A stretch of 64,000 nt of DNA from WTFV01 sp965203525 (GTDB lineage Bacteria > Acidobacteriota > Vicinamibacteria > Vicinamibacterales > UBA8438): assembly GCA_965203525.1 (NCBI GenBank), contig OZ241898.1, positions 4,030,001-4,094,000 on the forward strand, given 5' to 3'. The notes under the pieces are model-generated. The model worked only from the letters and a program-made list of their open reading frames with translations, made no database searches and had not been told where the DNA came from. Positions 16,607 to 28,849 of the stretch are shown piece after piece. Within the stretch, counting starts at the first letter, position 1. Each line of letters starts with the position of its first letter. The position numbers and the translations under genes were made by a program.

Positions 16607-17610
16607 ACACCGTGTACATCCGTGACCATCGCGCCCGGGTGCGACATCGCCGCGGGTCGCTGCTCGTGTCTTCCCCGGAGGGCAGCCAGCGGGTTCCACT
16701 GGAAGCGATCGACGCCGTCGTCGTGCTGGGCAGCGCACAGATCACCACGCAGGCGCTTGACGCGTGTGTCCGACGCGGCGTTCGCGTCGCGGCGCTGCAG
16801 ATGAGCGGGGCAGTTCGCTTCGTGGTCGGCGATTCGATCGGCGGCAACGTACACCTCCGGACCGCGCTGTACCGGGCGGTAACGGACGATGCTCGCTCGC
16901 TCGGGTTGTCCAGGGCGATCGTCGCAGCCAAGCTCCAGAACAGCCGAAAAGTGATCGATCGCTGGGCTCGGGACGAGAACGACCCGACCGAGGCTCAGTG
17001 TCTTGCCGAGCGAGCGGCATGGATCCTGGACCGGGTTCCTCGATTGGCCGCCGCAAGCACGGCGAACCATGTTCGTGGTATCGAAGGAGATGTCGCCAGA
17101 ATCTACTTCGGTGCGCTGGCGCGGGTCGTCTCGAAGAGCGATCTCGAGTTCTCGACGAGGACGCGGCGCCCGCCCCGAGACCCGGTCAACGCCATGCTCG
17201 GGTTCTGCTACGGCCTGCTCGTGACGGAGTTCATCGGCGCGATAGAGAGCGTCGGCTTGGACTACCAGATGGGCTTCTTCCACCGCCCCCGTTCCGGCAG
17301 ACCCTCGCTTGCTCTCGACCTGGCCGAGGAATTGCGGGCGTTGACCGACCGGTTCGTCGTGTCCCTGGTTCGTCGCCGGCAAGTCGGTCCGGACAGCTTC
17401 GTGCGGACGCCCGGAGGCGGCGTCTACTTGAGTGACGAAGGTCGAACCAGACTGCTCGAGGCGTGGGAAGACCACAAGGAAGCCGAGGTCCACCATGCGG
17501 TTTCCGGTGATCGGGTAGGCAGGTGGGCGCTGCCGTCGGTGCAGGCGACGCTGCTCGCACGCCATCTGCGCGGGGATCTGCCGGCCTACCCGCCGTTCGT
17601 CGTCACGTGA
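16594..17610 (+). CDS. cas1: Cas1 integrase
   Basis: A 338-residue Cas1. It starts MRYLNTVYIRDHRARVRHRRGSLLV (ATG at 16594) rather than at the longer upstream frame, which only shadows cas4. Metal-binding residues are Glu164 in RGIEGDVARIYF, His230 in GFFHRPRSGRPS and Asp242/Glu245 in ALDLAEEL. With Cas2 it joins prespacers to the leader-repeat border. All catalytic residues are present, so adaptation is probably functional, which fits the very long, uniform array and the repeat pairs scattered through the window. Confidence 0.97.
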   Translation: MRYLNTVYIRDHRARVRHRRGSLLVSSPEGSQRVPLEAIDAVVVLGSAQITTQALDACVRRGVRVAALQMSGAVRFVVGDSIGGNVHLRTALYRAVTDDARSLGLSRAIVAAKLQNSRKVIDRWARDENDPTEAQCLAERAAWILDRVPRLAAASTANHVRGIEGDVARIYFGALARVVSKSDLEFSTRTRRPPRDPVNAMLGFCYGLLVTEFIGAIESVGLDYQMGFFHRPRSGRPSLALDLAEELRALTDRFVVSLVRRRQVGPDSFVRTPGGGVYLSDEGRTRLLEAWEDHKEAEVHHAVSGDRVGRWALPSVQATLLARHLRGDLPAYPPFVVT

Positions 17611-17614
17611 ACGC

Positions 17615-17905
17615 ATGGACGTCCTCGTCACCTACGACATCGCGGATACGGAGACCGTGGGCGCATCCCGGCTCAGGCGTGTCGCGCAGATCTGCGAAAA
17701 GTACGGTCAGCGCGTGCAGTTCTCGGTCTTCGAGTGCCGGCTGTCGCCCGAACGACTGGCTCGCATGATCGGCGAGGTTCAGGACGCCATCGACAGCCGT
17801 CGCGATTCGGTGATCGTCTACCGCTTCCCCGGACGACTGCAAGATGCCAAGCTCCGGTTCGGCCGCAATCAGCCGCGTGAACTGGGTCAGCCCTGGGTGC
17901 TCTGA
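17615..17905 (+). CDS. cas2: Cas2
   Basis: A 96-residue ferredoxin-fold protein: MDVLVTYDIADTETVGASRLRRVAQICEKYG and VQFSVFECRLSPERLARM match the Cas2 family closely. It forms the central dimer of the Cas1-Cas2 integration complex. The start is four bases after the cas1 stop. It is the last cas gene; the leader and array follow on the same strand. Confidence 0.96.
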   Translation: MDVLVTYDIADTETVGASRLRRVAQICEKYGQRVQFSVFECRLSPERLARMIGEVQDAIDSRRDSVIVYRFPGRLQDAKLRFGRNQPRELGQPWVL

Positions 17906-18110
17906 CCGGCCTGCGAACCCTCGGTGATTCTGGTCGGAAGCACCCGGATCCGTGCCGTTTGGTACAATTCCAGGTACCGGATCATTCATTCATTACTGCA
18001 GAATTGCTCTACAAGGGGGGTAAAATCAATCGGAAGGTGGCTGCCAGCAGGTCAAGTGGCGGAAAAGCACAGCCGCAGCGCCCAGAACGACGCTTCTTTG
18101 GAGATTAGCG
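17906..18110 (+). promoter_or_regulatory. CRISPR leader
   Basis: This 205-bp non-coding stretch between cas2 and the first repeat is clearly less GC-rich than its surroundings, especially 17950-18030 (TTGGTACAATTCC, ATTCATTCATTACTGC, GGGGGGTAAAATCAATCGG). Its position upstream of the array on the cas strand and its composition identify it as the leader that carries the array promoter and the integration site. No exact promoter can be fixed. Confidence 0.8.
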
Positions 18111-18441
18111 GTGTCGCCGGGGTTCGCGCCCCGGCCTTCGTTGAGCGTCCCCTCGGAGCCACGTCGACACCGTGGTGTCCGAGTGTCGCCGGGGTTCGCG
18201 CCCCGGCCTTCGTTGAGCGGGCGTAACAGCGGCGCGGGGCGCGGTGCGCGAAGCCGGTGTCGCCGGGGTTCGCGCCCCGGCCTTCGTTGAGCGCCCGGCC
18301 GGGTGCGTGTCACCGCCCGGCAGCCGGGGGTGTCGCCGGGGTTCGCGCCCCGGCCTTCGTTGAGCGTTGCGCAACCTGGTCACCTCTGGCCACATCCGGT
18401 CCGGGTGTCGCCGGGGTTCGCGCCCCGGCCTTCGTTGAGCG

Positions 18442-18475
18442 GACATGACGACGACGACGACGACGACGACGACGA
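18442..18475 (+). other. Low-complexity spacer (GAC-type trinucleotide run)
   Basis: The spacer after repeat 5 is GACATGACGACG followed by further ACG units, essentially a 34-bp trinucleotide microsatellite. In register such a crRNA could match many repetitive coding tracts. Confidence 0.9.
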
Positions 18476-21400
18476 GTGTCGCCGGGGTTCGCGCCCCGGC
18501 CTTCGTTGAGCGCCGCGAGCGCATCCAGCGCGGCGGCCCCGGACCCGGGTGTCGCCGGGGTTCGCGCCCCGGCCTTCGTTGAGCGTGGACCCAGTCGACG
18601 CGGACGAAGCCGCTCGTCGGCAGGTGTCGCCGGGGTTCGCGCCCCGGCCTTCGTTGAGCGTTGCACCAGCACCTCGACGCGGACTCGGCCGCGCACGTGT
18701 CGCCGGGGTTCGCGCCCCGGCCTTCGTTGAGCGGTCACAGGCGGGTTGGGGCCTTACGGACGCAGCCGGGTGTCGCCGGGGTTCGCGCCCCGGCCTTCGT
18801 TGAGCGAGGCTCGTGGCGTATGGGTAGCAGAGGGCCGCATCAGGTGTCGCCGGGGTTCGCGCCCCGGCCTTCGTTGAGCGCGCGACACCCTCGGCTGGTG
18901 GACGATCGGCTGGGGCGTGTCGCCGGGGTTCGCGCCCCGGCCTTCGTTGAGCGCCACTGTCGGCCGCGGCCTCCTCGATGCCGCGGAACGTGTCGCCGGG
19001 GTTCGCGCCCCGGCCTTCGTTGAGCGAATATCCCCCCAGCGATGGCCACCATGACGGCCGCCGTGTCGCCGGGGTTCGCGCCCCGGCCTTCGTTGAGCGT
19101 CGTGCATCTCGCGGATGAGATTGACGCACCGCGGATGGGTGTCGCCGGGGTTCGCGCCCCGGCCTTCGTTGAGCGGGCGTGGAGACGTTGATCGGCTGCG
19201 AGCGCTATGGGTTCGTGTCGCCGGGGTTCGCGCCCCGGCCTTCGTTGAGCGGGCCCGACGACGCGGCGCATCGGGGAGTTGAAGCCGGTGTCGCCGGGGT
19301 TCGCGCCCCGGCCTTCGTTGAGCGACGCTGATCGTGGGCGCCGGCGGCGCGGCGGGTCGTGTGTCGCCGGGGTTCGCGCCCCGGCCTTCGTTGAGCGAAG
19401 AACGCCGACCACGTCGCCGACGTGCTGTTCCCCCGTGTCGCCGGGGTTCGCGCCCCGGCCTTCGTTGAGCGGGCGTGAGGGAGACCGGCCTGATGGCCCG
19501 GATCGGGTGTCGCCGGGGTTCGCGCCCCGGCCTTCGTTGAGCGAACCTGACCACGGTCGACTCGACGAGGCGGTTCGAGTGTCGCCGGGGTTCGCGCCCC
19601 GGCCTTCGTTGAGCGCCGGTGAACGGCACGGTCCACGTGGCGCGGGCCACGTGTCGCCGGGGTTCGCGCCCCGGCCTTCGTTGAGCGAACCGCAGGTCCG
19701 CCGGCCAGCCGCCGACGTGGCGCAGTGTCGCCGGGGTTCGCGCCCCGGCCTTCGTTGAGCGGACAGCTGGACGCCGGCGCAGCAGGCCGTCCACCAGTGT
19801 CGCCGGGGTTCGCGCCCCGGCCTTCGTTGAGCGACGCCGCCGCCCCGCTGCGCCGCCGACTACACGCCGCCGTGTCGCCGGGGTTCGCGCCCCGGCCTTC
19901 GTTGAGCGGGGGCGTGGCGGGCATGGCCAGGATGCGCCGGCCGGGTGTCGCCGGGGTTCGCGCCCCGGCCTTCGTTGAGCGCGGCATGGAACGCCAGCCA
20001 GTAGGTCTTTGCGTTGCGCGTGTCGCCGGGGTTCGCGCCCCGGCCTTCGTTGAGCGGCCGCCGGCCACATCCGCACCGTCGCCTGCGAGGTGACGTGTCG
20101 CCGGGGTTCGCGCCCCGGCCTTCGTTGAGCGGGCGACTATCGCGTGGGGGGGATCCACGTCGAGGGGACGTGTCGCCGGGGTTCGCGCCCCGGCCTTCGT
20201 TGAGCGGGTCAGCAGGTGCCGCCGGGCGGCTGGACGGCGGTCGGGTGTCGCCGGGGTTCGCGCCCCGGCCTTCGTTGAGCGTCATTATAGATGCCTACCC
20301 CCTCGAGAGATTGCGCGTGTCGCCGGGGTTCGCGCCCCGGCCTTCGTTGAGCGTGACTGAGGCTGGTGTGTCGGACGATGCAGCTTCCGCGTGTCGCCGG
20401 GGTTCGCGCCCCGGCCTTCGTTGAGCGGGCGATCCTGGGTGTCGTCGGGTCGTCAGAGGCTCGGCGTGTCGCCGGGGTTCGCGCCCCGGCCTTCGTTGAG
20501 CGTGCAAGGCGTTGACGAACGCCCTGTTCGGCCGGCTCGTGTCGCCGGGGTTCGCGCCCCGGCCTTCGTTGAGCGCCGGATTGGATGGTTGCTGGCGTAA
20601 TCGACCTGCAGTGTCGCCGGGGTTCGCGCCCCGGCCTTCGTTGAGCGGGGGAGGGCGCGAAGACCCTGCAGGCCCTTGTCGGGTGTCGCCGGGGTTCGCG
20701 CCCCGGCCTTCGTTGAGCGGTCATCGGCTTCGAGCCGCCGGTCTGGACGATCCAGGTGTCGCCGGGGTTCGCGCCCCGGCCTTCGTTGAGCGACGCTGGA
20801 CCCCTGCATCATCGGCTACCGTTCGTTGTGTCGCCGGGGTTCGCGCCCCGGCCTTCGTTGAGCGATGCGCGAGGGGGTGCGGGAATGGCTGCGAGGAAGG
20901 TGTCGCCGGGGTTCGCGCCCCGGCCTTCGTTGAGCGGCCCGCGGCAGGCTGCGCAGTTCCAGCACGTGGTGTCGTGTCGCCGGGGTTCGCGCCCCGGCCT
21001 TCGTTGAGCGCGGGCCGCCGAACGTGCCATCGGCAGCGCCGGGGAGGTGTCGCCGGGGTTCGCGCCCCGGCCTTCGTTGAGCGGTCACGTGCGGCGGTCC
21101 GGGACCGAAGCTCGTCTACCTGTGTCGCCGGGGTTCGCGCCCCGGCCTTCGTTGAGCGGGCGCGATGTCCCACCTGCCCCCACCACGCCGAATCTGTGTC
21201 GCCGGGGTTCGCGCCCCGGCCTTCGTTGAGCGCGGTACGACCTGGCTGGCTTCGCGGCATCCGTCTTCGTGTCGCCGGGGTTCGCGCCCCGGCCTTCGTT
21301 GAGCGCGGGTGGCGCACGTGCGTCGACTGGTATCGGCAGGAGCGTGTCGCCGGGGTTCGCGCCCCGGCCTTCGTTGAGCGATGCCCGCGATGCGGCGGAT

Positions 21401-24400
21401 CCAGTACTGGCTGAAGTGTCGCCGGGGTTCGCGCCCCGGCCTTCGTTGAGCGGTCAGCCAGAGGCCGCCGAACCCGCAGACGGCCGTGTGTCGCCGGGGT
21501 TCGCGCCCCGGCCTTCGTTGAGCGGCACTGGCCGACTACGTGGACCCGAACATCGAGGCGTGTGTCGCCGGGGTTCGCGCCCCGGCCTTCGTTGAGCGCA
21601 GCCGATCGCGGCCATCCAGGATCCGGCCATCTACTGTGTCGCCGGGGTTCGCGCCCCGGCCTTCGTTGAGCGAAGACGCTCTCGCAGGGGCAGGCCGCGG
21701 TCCTCGAGTGTCGCCGGGGTTCGCGCCCCGGCCTTCGTTGAGCGACGCGGTTGCGCGCCGGATCGATCGGCCGGGAAGCAGCGTGTCGCCGGGGTTCGCG
21801 CCCCGGCCTTCGTTGAGCGGACCCGAAGGCCGCCGGGTGGTGGCTGTACTGCATGTGTCGCCGGGGTTCGCGCCCCGGCCTTCGTTGAGCGATGGAGCTG
21901 ATGAAGTGGAGCCGCAATGAAGTCGCGGTGTCGCCGGGGTTCGCGCCCCGGCCTTCGTTGAGCGATGCTCAAGACCGTCAGGGACGGAGACAACCGCTTG
22001 TGTCGCCGGGGTTCGCGCCCCGGCCTTCGTTGAGCGCAGGAGCAGGTGATCCAGGACGTCCGGCGGGCGTTCGTGTCGCCGGGGTTCGCGCCCCGGCCTT
22101 CGTTGAGCGACGCTGCCGTATGCGGACTACCGCGTGGTGGGCATGGTGTCGCCGGGGTTCGCGCCCCGGCCTTCGTTGAGCGAACGTCAGCTTCAAGGGG
22201 TCGGGGTCGATCCTCGAGTGTCGCCGGGGTTCGCGCCCCGGCCTTCGTTGAGCGAGCTGGCCGCGCGATCTACGGCACGTGATCGCTATGTGTCGCCGGG
22301 GTTCGCGCCCCGGCCTTCGTTGAGCGGCGTGATGGCATGCTCGATGGACGGCCGCGGCAGATGGTGTCGCCGGGGTTCGCGCCCCGGCCTTCGTTGAGCG
22401 CGCGCGCGAACCTGCCCGATGCAGGCCTCGTAGTCTGTGTCGCCGGGGTTCGCGCCCCGGCCTTCGTTGAGCGGGCGCGCGGGCGCTGGAGTGGGACGAG
22501 TTCCTCGCGGTGTCGCCGGGGTTCGCGCCCCGGCCTTCGTTGAGCGGATCTCGGCATGGCGACGGTGGCCGGCTGCCAGGAGTGTCGCCGGGGTTCGCGC
22601 CCCGGCCTTCGTTGAGCGGAGTCGATCACGCCGGCCGACTACGCGTCGAGGCGGTGTCGCCGGGGTTCGCGCCCCGGCCTTCGTTGAGCGATCGGGAGCC
22701 GGGGATCCGTGACCGTGCGATCCGACGGTGTCGCCGGGGTTCGCGCCCCGGCCTTCGTTGAGCGTTGCCGGACGCAACGGCTTCGGCGACCCCGGCCGCG
22801 TGTCGCCGGGGTTCGCGCCCCGGCCTTCGTTGAGCGTCACGGGTTCCGCACGTCGTATCGACACTGGGCACGGGCGTGTCGCCGGGGTTCGCGCCCCGGC
22901 CTTCGTTGAGCGGCCGTTCGGATTTTCTGCGACTGACCCCACACGGCCTGTGTCGCCGGGGTTCGCGCCCCGGCCTTCGTTGAGCGACGCGCGCCCGCGT
23001 CGCCCCGGCCGCGCGCCACCGCGGTGTCGCCGGGGTTCGCGCCCCGGCCTTCGTTGAGCGCCCGTGGTGCCCGCCAGCGAGACGCCGACGGACTACGTGT
23101 CGCCGGGGTTCGCGCCCCGGCCTTCGTTGAGCGAGGATGACGCCTGCTATCCATGGCGCATCGTCTCCCAGTGTCGCCGGGGTTCGCGCCCCGGCCTTCG
23201 TTGAGCGGGCGAAAGCCTGGTCGCCAGGTCGTAGAGGTACTTGCCGTGTCGCCGGGGTTCGCGCCCCGGCCTTCGTTGAGCGTGCAGGATGCCGGCGTAC
23301 TCCGCCGCCCCTCCCCGCGTGTCGCCGGGGTTCGCGCCCCGGCCTTCGTTGAGCGTATCTCTCGCCCGCCTTCCACCGCCGCGGCTCCGAGTGTCGCCGG
23401 GGTTCGCGCCCCGGCCTTCGTTGAGCGTGCTGGAGCATGCAGACCGCCGAACGGCGGGAAAAGTGTCGCCGGGGTTCGCGCCCCGGCCTTCGTTGAGCGG
23501 GACAGCCGGCCCCCAGCCTCCAGAGCTTCGACATGTGTCGCCGGGGTTCGCGCCCCGGCCTTCGTTGAGCGGGGTTGGTGCGGGCCGCATCCGGGGCGGG
23601 CATGGACGTGTCGCCGGGGTTCGCGCCCCGGCCTTCGTTGAGCGGATCCGGACCTCTACACGAACTGGGACGCGACGCCGGGTGTCGCCGGGGTTCGCGC
23701 CCCGGCCTTCGTTGAGCGGGCGCCAGCTACCCCGCGTGGCGCAGGCGTCACGCGTGTCGCCGGGGTTCGCGCCCCGGCCTTCGTTGAGCGGGCACGTCGG
23801 CGCCGTACGGCCGCTGGACGACGCGTGTCGCCGGGGTTCGCGCCCCGGCCTTCGTTGAGCGCGCGGGGTCCTGCAACAGCGCCGGTTGCGCGCGGCCGTG
23901 TCGCCGGGGTTCGCGCCCCGGCCTTCGTTGAGCGCAGATCGAGATCATCCGAGACCTGCAGGCCCGCGTGTGTCGCCGGGGTTCGCGCCCCGGCCTTCGT
24001 TGAGCGACCGAGCTGCCGCCCCGCGGCGTGCGCGACGCCGCGGTGTCGCCGGGGTTCGCGCCCCGGCCTTCGTTGAGCGCAGCGGCAGCGCGACGGCGCC
24101 GAGGCCCGGCCGTAGTGTCGCCGGGGTTCGCGCCCCGGCCTTCGTTGAGCGTGGTCAACCCGGAGAAGGCGCGGGTGCTGTGGCGGGTGTCGCCGGGGTT
24201 CGCGCCCCGGCCTTCGTTGAGCGAGGGCCATGTAGCGCGCCGCCGCCAGTTTCTTCGCCTGTGTCGCCGGGGTTCGCGCCCCGGCCTTCGTTGAGCGGTG
24301 CGCAGCCGCGACGACGTGACGCCGGCGGTCGCGTGTCGCCGGGGTTCGCGCCCCGGCCTTCGTTGAGCGCAGATGCTCCCCGCGCCGGCCGGCACGGCCG

Positions 24401-27400
24401 CGCGGGTGTCGCCGGGGTTCGCGCCCCGGCCTTCGTTGAGCGGGAGCCAGTCCGGTTGCTGCATTCGGCGCTGCGCCTGTGTCGCCGGGGTTCGCGCCCC
24501 GGCCTTCGTTGAGCGGCGTATTGCGACGGACTTCCAATACGTGGTGCGGCTGTGTCGCCGGGGTTCGCGCCCCGGCCTTCGTTGAGCGCCGACGTGCCAC
24601 GCGAGCTCGGTTGGTGGGGTTAGAGTGTCGCCGGGGTTCGCGCCCCGGCCTTCGTTGAGCGACGCAGACACCGAGCCGTTGCGCGCGCTTGCGGACGTGT
24701 CGCCGGGGTTCGCGCCCCGGCCTTCGTTGAGCGACGATGTCCGAAGCGGACCTTTTCGCCGGGTCCACGTGTCGCCGGGGTTCGCGCCCCGGCCTTCGTT
24801 GAGCGTTGGAAGCCTGATGTCCCAATTTTCTTGTGGATATTTTGTGTCGCCGGGGTTCGCGCCCCGGCCTTCGTTGAGCGTGGATGTAGGCGTTCGGGCG
24901 GAAGCCCTTTCGTGGGTGTCGCCGGGGTTCGCGCCCCGGCCTTCGTTGAGCGAGCAGGATCTCGCCCGGCTTCGCCGCCGCCGGCGCGGTGTCGCCGGGG
25001 TTCGCGCCCCGGCCTTCGTTGAGCGACGGCCGTCTGCGGGTTCGGCGGCCGCGCCGCCGCGTGTCGCCGGGGTTCGCGCCCCGGCCTTCGTTGAGCGCCG
25101 CTGGGACGAGGAGGACGGCGGCGGCTTCGTCGCGTGTCGCCGGGGTTCGCGCCCCGGCCTTCGTTGAGCGCGGCGACCACCAGTCGCACCCCGCTGTGGC
25201 CCTGAGTGTCGCCGGGGTTCGCGCCCCGGCCTTCGTTGAGCGTCCTCGATCGCCGCGCGGCGCACCTCGTCGACGTCGAGTGTCGCCGGGGTTCGCGCCC
25301 CGGCCTTCGTTGAGCGCACCGGGGCTCCGCGGGCACCTGCCACGTCCCATGTGTCGCCGGGGTTCGCGCCCCGGCCTTCGTTGAGCGGAGACGAACATGC
25401 GGACCGCGTACGCCGCCGGCCGGGTGTCGCCGGGGTTCGCGCCCCGGCCTTCGTTGAGCGTACGGCGGCATCGGGCGCATGGCGCGGCAGATCATGAGTG
25501 TCGCCGGGGTTCGCGCCCCGGCCTTCGTTGAGCGCCGTAGCGCCACAGCGCCTCGATGCGGCGCTTGATGTGTCGCCGGGGTTCGCGCCCCGGCCTTCGT
25601 TGAGCGCGGAACTCCGCCGGCGCGGCTTCGAGCGCCTCCGCCAGTGTCGCCGGGGTTCGCGCCCCGGCCTTCGTTGAGCGGCTTCGGCCCGTCGCCGGGG
25701 GGCGGCCTCATTGAAGGTGTCGCCGGGGTTCGCGCCCCGGCCTTCGTTGAGCGGTCAGTGATCACGCGGGTTGCATGGACCCGATCCACGTGTCGCCGGG
25801 GTTCGCGCCCCGGCCTTCGTTGAGCGGTCCAGTCGTCCAGCGGACCGCGGCAAGTCAACGTGTGTCGCCGGGGTTCGCGCCCCGGCCTTCGTTGAGCGTC
25901 GCGGAGCGAGCCGGCCGCCCCGGACGCCAGGTCGTGTCGCCGGGGTTCGCGCCCCGGCCTTCGTTGAGCGGGGGCGGAGCGTTCTTCGACCCGGCGAACC
26001 TGCGGTGTCGCCGGGGTTCGCGCCCCGGCCTTCGTTGAGCGCCCCCCTCGGCGACGACGAGGCGGCGCGGCTGATCGCCGTGTCGCCGGGGTTCGCGCCC
26101 CGGCCTTCGTTGAGCGCGCCTGGCGCAGCGATGACCGCGCCGACCGCGGCGGTGTCGCCGGGGTTCGCGCCCCGGCCTTCGTTGAGCGCTGTCCGTCCTG
26201 CGCGCATCGACGGCGGACGGCGGAGTGTCGCCGGGGTTCGCGCCCCGGCCTTCGTTGAGCGCCAGGGCGTCCAGCAGATCCAGGGCCATGTCGTGGAAGG
26301 TGTCGCCGGGGTTCGCGCCCCGGCCTTCGTTGAGCGGTTCGGCGCCGGCCCGCGCCCCCGGCGCCGCCGTCCGGTGTCGCCGGGGTTCGCGCCCCGGCCT
26401 TCGTTGAGCGGCTCGCCTGATCCGCGGGCGCGACATCACGTCCCGGTGTCGCCGGGGTTCGCGCCCCGGCCTTCGTTGAGCGGGCATGTTCGCGGCCGGG
26501 GAAGCCTACTTCCGGAAGTGTCGCCGGGGTTCGCGCCCCGGCCTTCGTTGAGCGCTGGTCGTGCTGCCGGTCGGCGAGTCCGAGCCGGTGGTGTCGCCGG
26601 GGTTCGCGCCCCGGCCTTCGTTGAGCGAGCGCGGCGTCCCGCAGGAAGTTGGCGATGTGCCAGGTGTCGCCGGGGTTCGCGCCCCGGCCTTCGTTGAGCG
26701 TTGTCATCTCTCGCTTCCTTCTCATTGGGGCGGGCGTGTCGCCGGGGTTCGCGCCCCGGCCTTCGTTGAGCGTGGGAGCGCGGGCGGGTGATCGCCGCCG
26801 CGCGCGTCGTGTCGCCGGGGTTCGCGCCCCGGCCTTCGTTGAGCGGGCGCGGCGTGGCTGGCGTGGGAGGCGGTCCCCGAGGGTGTCGCCGGGGTTCGCG
26901 CCCCGGCCTTCGTTGAGCGGGACCCCTCTGCCATGGAAAGGCGAACGCCGCGAAGGTGTCGCCGGGGTTCGCGCCCCGGCCTTCGTTGAGCGTGCGCGTG
27001 ACCGGCGTGGGGATCCGCTGCTCGCAGGTGTCGCCGGGGTTCGCGCCCCGGCCTTCGTTGAGCGAGGTTCGACCTGACCGGCTTCGCGACATTCGCATTC
27101 GTGTCGCCGGGGTTCGCGCCCCGGCCTTCGTTGAGCGAGGCGACCAGGGTAGCGACTGGGCCTTGTCTGAGACGTGTCGCCGGGGTTCGCGCCCCGGCCT
27201 TCGTTGAGCGGACGCCGGGCACACCGTCTACCACCGGCGCGTCGCGGCCGTGTCGCCGGGGTTCGCGCCCCGGCCTTCGTTGAGCGTTCCGCGCTTTCGA
27301 TTTGAACTGTCCCGTCCATCCGTGTCGCCGGGGTTCGCGCCCCGGCCTTCGTTGAGCGAATCAGGCGATGTCGATGCCGGCATGCGCGCGGCGGCGGTGT

Positions 27401-28813
27401 CGCCGGGGTTCGCGCCCCGGCCTTCGTTGAGCGCGCCTCTTGCGCCGTCATGCCCCCACCGCCGCCCGGGTGTCGCCGGGGTTCGCGCCCCGGCCTTCGT
27501 TGAGCGTTGGAGATGTCGTAGGTTCCGGCCGGAATTGCACCGTGTCGCCGGGGTTCGCGCCCCGGCCTTCGTTGAGCGTTCCGCGCGGTTCACCCGGCCG
27601 GCCGGCCGCCGGAGCGGTGTCGCCGGGGTTCGCGCCCCGGCCTTCGTTGAGCGCGGTCGCGGAGGGGCGCGTCCATCCGGCGGAGCGGGTGTCGCCGGGG
27701 TTCGCGCCCCGGCCTTCGTTGAGCGGAGTGGCGCACCCGTCAGGTCCGCGACTGGCGCATGTGTCGCCGGGGTTCGCGCCCCGGCCTTCGTTGAGCGGAC
27801 AGGAAAGCGTCCGCATAATCCTTTGGGTAGAAGACGTGTCGCCGGGGTTCGCGCCCCGGCCTTCGTTGAGCGCCTGTACCTGAACGTCAAGCCTTCGGGC
27901 GGGCGTTGTGTCGCCGGGGTTCGCGCCCCGGCCTTCGTTGAGCGCGGCAGGGGCTGGCGGAGCGGCACCGCGAGCTGCACGTGTCGCCGGGGTTCGCGCC
28001 CCGGCCTTCGTTGAGCGTGGGGCGTGTTCACGGCCGTCAACGGCGGCTACATGGTGTCGCCGGGGTTCGCGCCCCGGCCTTCGTTGAGCGCAGGGAACGC
28101 CCCCGCGTAGAAGCTCGTCCGGTTGTGTCGCCGGGGTTCGCGCCCCGGCCTTCGTTGAGCGCAGCATGGCTTCGGGCCGTGCCGCTCACGCGTCGAGTGT
28201 CGCCGGGGTTCGCGCCCCGGCCTTCGTTGAGCGGACCCGGCAGCCATCCTCTTCGCACACCAGGAAAACGTGTCGCCGGGGTTCGCGCCCCGGCCTTCGT
28301 TGAGCGTACGGCGGGCGCGCCGTCCACGGCGAGACGGCAGAGTGTCGCCGGGGTTCGCGCCCCGGCCTTCGTTGAGCGCGCTGGCCGGCTTCGACCGCAG
28401 ACGGCTCCATGTCGTGTCGCCGGGGTTCGCGCCCCGGCCTTCGTTGAGCGGGGGAAGTCCCGCTCGAGCGCGTCGCCGTCGGTCGGTGTCGCCGGGGTTC
28501 GCGCCCCGGCCTTCGTTGAGCGCGCGACCGGATCGCGGCCTCGACGGGCCGGTGGGCGGTGTCGCCGGGGTTCGCGCCCCGGCCTTCGTTGAGCGCTGGG
28601 GTGGGGAAAACTCGAAGAGCGGCTGGCCGCCGTGTCGCCGGGGTTCGCGCCCCGGCCTTCGTTGAGCGCGCCTCGAGGGGGCCGCGTGACACCCGGAGAC
28701 CGCGTGTCGCCGGGGTTCGCGCCCCGGCCTTCGTTGAGCGCACGCCATGCTCAGGAAGTCAAGCCCGCCCGCCTCCGTGTCGCCGGGGTTCGCGCCCCGG
28801 CCTTCGTTGAGCG

Positions 28814-28849
28814 TTCTGGCAGTCCCACCTGGGCAAGAAGCGCACCAAC
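28814..28849 (+). other. Spacer 148, matching the locus's own csb1
   Basis: This 36-bp spacer differs from csb1 bases 9994-10029 only at position 30. It lies deep in the array, between repeats 148 and 149, so it is an old acquisition if insertion is leader-proximal. It has the same strand sense as csb1, so the crRNA would pair with the csb1 template strand. Confidence 0.95.
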
